A stretch of 27,693 nt of DNA from Eimeria necatrix (Eukaryota; Apicomplexa; Conoidasida; Eucoccidiorida; Eimeriidae). This document shows, piece by piece, positions 27,587-27,693 of this stretch. Under the pieces are notes generated by a model. It made no database searches and was not told the DNA's origin. It saw only the letters and a list, made by a program, of their open reading frames with translations. The stretch's first letter is position 1. Every line of letters begins with the position of its first letter. Location of the stretch: positions 1 to 27,693 of the forward strand of contig NW_013654347.1 in assembly GCF_000499385.1 (NCBI RefSeq). The letters run 5' to 3'. A program made the position numbers and the translations under genes.

Positions 27587-27693
27587 CTCCTCCTGCTGCT
27601 CCTCCTCCTGCTGCTCTGCTGCTGCTGCAGCTGCAGCAGCAGCAGCAGCAGCTGCTGCTGCTGCTTCCTCCCCCAACCCCTCCTCCCCCCTCC
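27539..27693 (+). other. CTP synthase intron 1 (partial)
   Basis: Begins GTACTC and continues with a CTG run, CTC/CTG mixtures and a short CAG run, without the next exon. It again shows CTG on the coding strand within an intron. Confidence 0.8.

Overview
This window is nuclear DNA of an apicomplexan, almost certainly an Eimeria species. Three things seen together point there: dense (CAG/CTG)n tracts that would encode runs of Ala, Gln, Ser and Leu; many interstitial telomere-like AAACCCT/TTTAGGG blocks; and GT-AG introns. This combination is the known hallmark of Eimeria 'repeat-rich' chromosome segments. I do not commit to a species. Nearly all long reading frames on both strands are products of the trinucleotide repeats, so exons were chosen from non-repetitive peptide islands, GT-AG sites and intron phase. 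All gene calls are on the + strand.

Layout. 1-330: CAG/CTG block, possibly the end of an upstream gene. 421-1080: CTAG microsatellite, then A-rich 10-bp repeats. 1096-2380: degenerate TTTAGGG territory with no supportable gene. 2388-8325: exons of one or more low-complexity proteins with short credible islands (2388-3099, 3404-4045, 4161-4792, 5054-5558, 5815-5958, 6197-6379, 6492-6629, 6907-7001, 7065-7293, 7420-8325); some junctions do not resolve in phase. 8274-8890: an exon-intron segment tandemly duplicated at an exact 342-bp offset. 9035-9570: poorly resolved. 9571-25993: nine exons joined by eight GT-AG introns that keep one frame to a stop codon, a predicted protein of about 4,280 residues with a non-repetitive helical N-terminal part, a Ser/Cys/Tyr patch, a Gln-rich patch, a very long Ala-rich probable helical rod, and low-complexity C-terminal exons. 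An alternative is that the last four exons are a separate signal-peptide gene starting at 23681. 25994-27411: spacer rich in AAACCCT, then TTTAGGG. 27412-27538: first exon of CTP synthase, the only product I can name with confidence.

The strongest pattern is a repeat 'grammar'. Blocks written AAACCCT on the coding strand lie just 3' of coding islands, and blocks written TTTAGGG lie just 5' of them. CTG runs sit mainly in introns just before acceptors, while CAG runs sit mainly in exons. This suggests the repeats are tied to transcription or splicing polarity, not scattered at random; that functional reading is inference.

No rRNA, tRNA, CRISPR array, insertion sequence or transposase was seen.
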